A DNA stretch of 64,000 nucleotides from NCBI RefSeq assembly GCF_000397065.2, contig NZ_KE007306.1, positions 626,744 through 690,743 of the forward strand. Reading direction: 5' to 3'. Position numbers and translations under genes: made by a program. Positions within the stretch are counted from its first letter, which is position 1. The number at the start of each line of letters is the position of its first letter. Under the pieces are notes generated by a model. The model was not told the DNA's origin, did no database searches, and saw only the letters and a program-made list of their open reading frames with translations. Shown here in pieces: positions 63,137 through 64,000 of the stretch. This DNA comes from Marinobacter lipolyticus SM19 (GTDB lineage: Bacteria; Pseudomonadota; Gammaproteobacteria; Pseudomonadales; Oleiphilaceae).

Positions 63137-63157
63137 AATAGATCTGTCCCGGTTTTC
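63137..63157 (+). repeat. CTGTCCCGG repeat, copy 6
   Basis: AGATCTGTCCCGGTTTTC, 10 bases beyond the stop of the M14 zinc enzyme. Confidence 0.7.
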
Positions 63158-63167
63158 CTCATCGAGT

Positions 63168-64000
63168 TTAGCCGGTTTCTGCCAGCGCATAGTCGATCGC
63201 CGCACACACCGCGGCAACCTGCGCGGCGTTGCATTGCTCGGGGGTCACTCGGTCGCTGTCCGGGTATACCTCGGTGGTGGTCCTGTAGCGGGCGTTGGTC
63301 ATGCTGGTGCATAGGCCAAGCTGCGCCAGCGGATACTGAATAACGCCCCGGGCGGCCGCCGGTGAGCCGAGGATCTCGCCGTTGGCATCCGCCGGCGCGA
63401 TGTGGGTGATCTTTTCCACCGCCTTGATCAACGCCTGCTGGAATTCCGGGTGCGGGCTCTCGGTGTCATCCACCAGGTAGAAGCCGTCGGGAATGCTCCC
63501 CGGCTCAAACGGTTTGCCATCACGGGCCGCAAGCGCCGGGCGGAACTCGGTTTCGTCGGTATCGGTGGTCTCGTGCAGGTCGATGTGCAGCAGTATTGGC
63601 TCCTCTGTCGAAGCGACCAGTTGCATGAGCGCCGCTGACTCCCCGGCCTGGCCGTCATCACGAAACGAGCGGTTTGGATCAATCGCGTTCGCGTTCCAGC
63701 GATGGATGCGTTCGTAAGCCCAGGGGCTGACGCAAGGCGCGACCAACAGGTTTACTCGACCGGCATAATCCGCTGCCTGCTGCTCAACGAACTTCAGCGC
63801 ACCGTGAACACCGCTTGTTTCATAGCCATGTACTCCGCCGGTAATCAGCACCACCGGTCGATCGGCACGCCAGTCGCGGCTGCGGATTGCCATCAGCGGA
63901 TAAACGTCCGGGCCATATTCCAGACGGCCATACTCTTGCACGTTAAAGCGCGAACGCAGCCGCTCGACCACGCTCAACACGTCGGACTCGTAACTGCGTT
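63168..64000 (-). CDS. M14-like aspartoacylase/peptidase, 5' end outside window
   Basis: Partial: the frame is open to the right edge (RSYESDVLSVVERL), so the start is not known. The available part matches a zinc deacylase of the succinylglutamate desuccinylase/aspartoacylase group: VLITGGVHGYETSG (HxxE-like zinc motif), ANAIDPNRSFRD and LLHIDLHETTDTD (second zinc His and catalytic Glu). Cleaves an acylated amino acid or peptide. Confidence 0.85.
   Translation of the reverse strand, partial: RSYESDVLSVVERLRSRFNVQEYGRLEYGPDVYPLMAIRSRDWRADRPVVLITGGVHGYETSGVHGALKFVEQQAADYAGRVNLLVAPCVSPWAYERIHRWNANAIDPNRSFRDDGQAGESAALMQLVASTEEPILLHIDLHETTDTDETEFRPALAARDGKPFEPGSIPDGFYLVDDTESPHPEFQQALIKAVEKITHIAPADANGEILGSPAAARGVIQYPLAQLGLCTSMTNARYRTTTEVYPDSDRVTPEQCNAAQVAAVCAAIDYALAETG

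Noticed and set aside
1..64000. tRNA, rRNA, CRISPR array or insertion sequence
   Set aside because: No clover-leaf, rRNA-like sequence, regular repeat/spacer array or transposase gene was recognised while reading; a covariance-model search would be decisive.

Overview
The window is a high-GC gammaproteobacterial chromosome segment. Gene content (group 3b NiFe hydrogenase, hut cluster, TenA, RlmF, RadD, SlyD, DUF3010/SEC-C pairs, many c-di-GMP and Rcp1-like signalling genes) resembles Marinobacter or a close relative; this genus guess is inference, since no rRNA or other marker is present. No tRNA, rRNA, CRISPR array, insertion sequence or prophage was seen.

Layout. (a) 0.1-7.5 kb: signalling block with a PAS-GGDEF cyclase, an MscS channel, a PilZ protein, a universal stress protein, a REC-GAF-GGDEF-EAL phosphodiesterase and a Cache histidine kinase coupled to a CheY-like regulator. 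(b) 7.7-9.9 kb: SDR/TetR operon with a palindromic operator, and a crotonase. (c) 10.0-20.0 kb: one 11-gene minus-strand operon for a cytoplasmic NADP-type group 3b NiFe hydrogenase (hydB, a cyclic-nucleotide-binding-fold protein, hydG, hydD, hydA), its endopeptidase and hypA-F-C-D-E. Ten of the ten gene junctions overlap or are separated by one base. hypB is absent and HypA lacks its zinc domain. (d) 20-41 kb: housekeeping and accessory genes (rnz, secreted lipase-like protein, DnaJ/VWA pair, M14 peptidase, patatin, GST, NUDIX, enolase-superfamily enzyme, tenA, K+ channel) mixed with an unusual number of gene scars: SEC-C remnants, a toxin with its middle deleted, a truncated metallo-beta-lactamase-fold enzyme, an orphan PAAR protein with a decayed tail, and HigBA. 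(e) 42-53.3 kb: histidine/urocanate catabolism (hutC, hutI-hutG-hutU) joined to two YjiH-type transporters and a LysR-controlled acyl-CoA dehydrogenase/type III CoA-transferase pair. No hutH is present. (f) 53.7-64 kb: radD, csp, slyD, rlmF, a CSD-DUF1294 protein, an intact SEC-C/DUF3010 pair, MaoC, a second MscS channel, a glycine-zipper protein and a zinc amidohydrolase that runs off the right edge.

Most interesting proposals. First, the hut cluster without hutH but with a CaiA/CaiB-like enzyme pair may feed imidazolepropionate (dihydrourocanate) into the urocanate pathway. Second, the hydrogenase operon encodes a cysteine-rich, DNA-binding-domain-free CRP-fold protein between two electron-transfer subunits. 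Third, a short dispersed repeat (core CTGTCCCGGTTTTC) lies at the 3' ends of several neighbouring genes, and several genes have been reduced to fused heads and tails.
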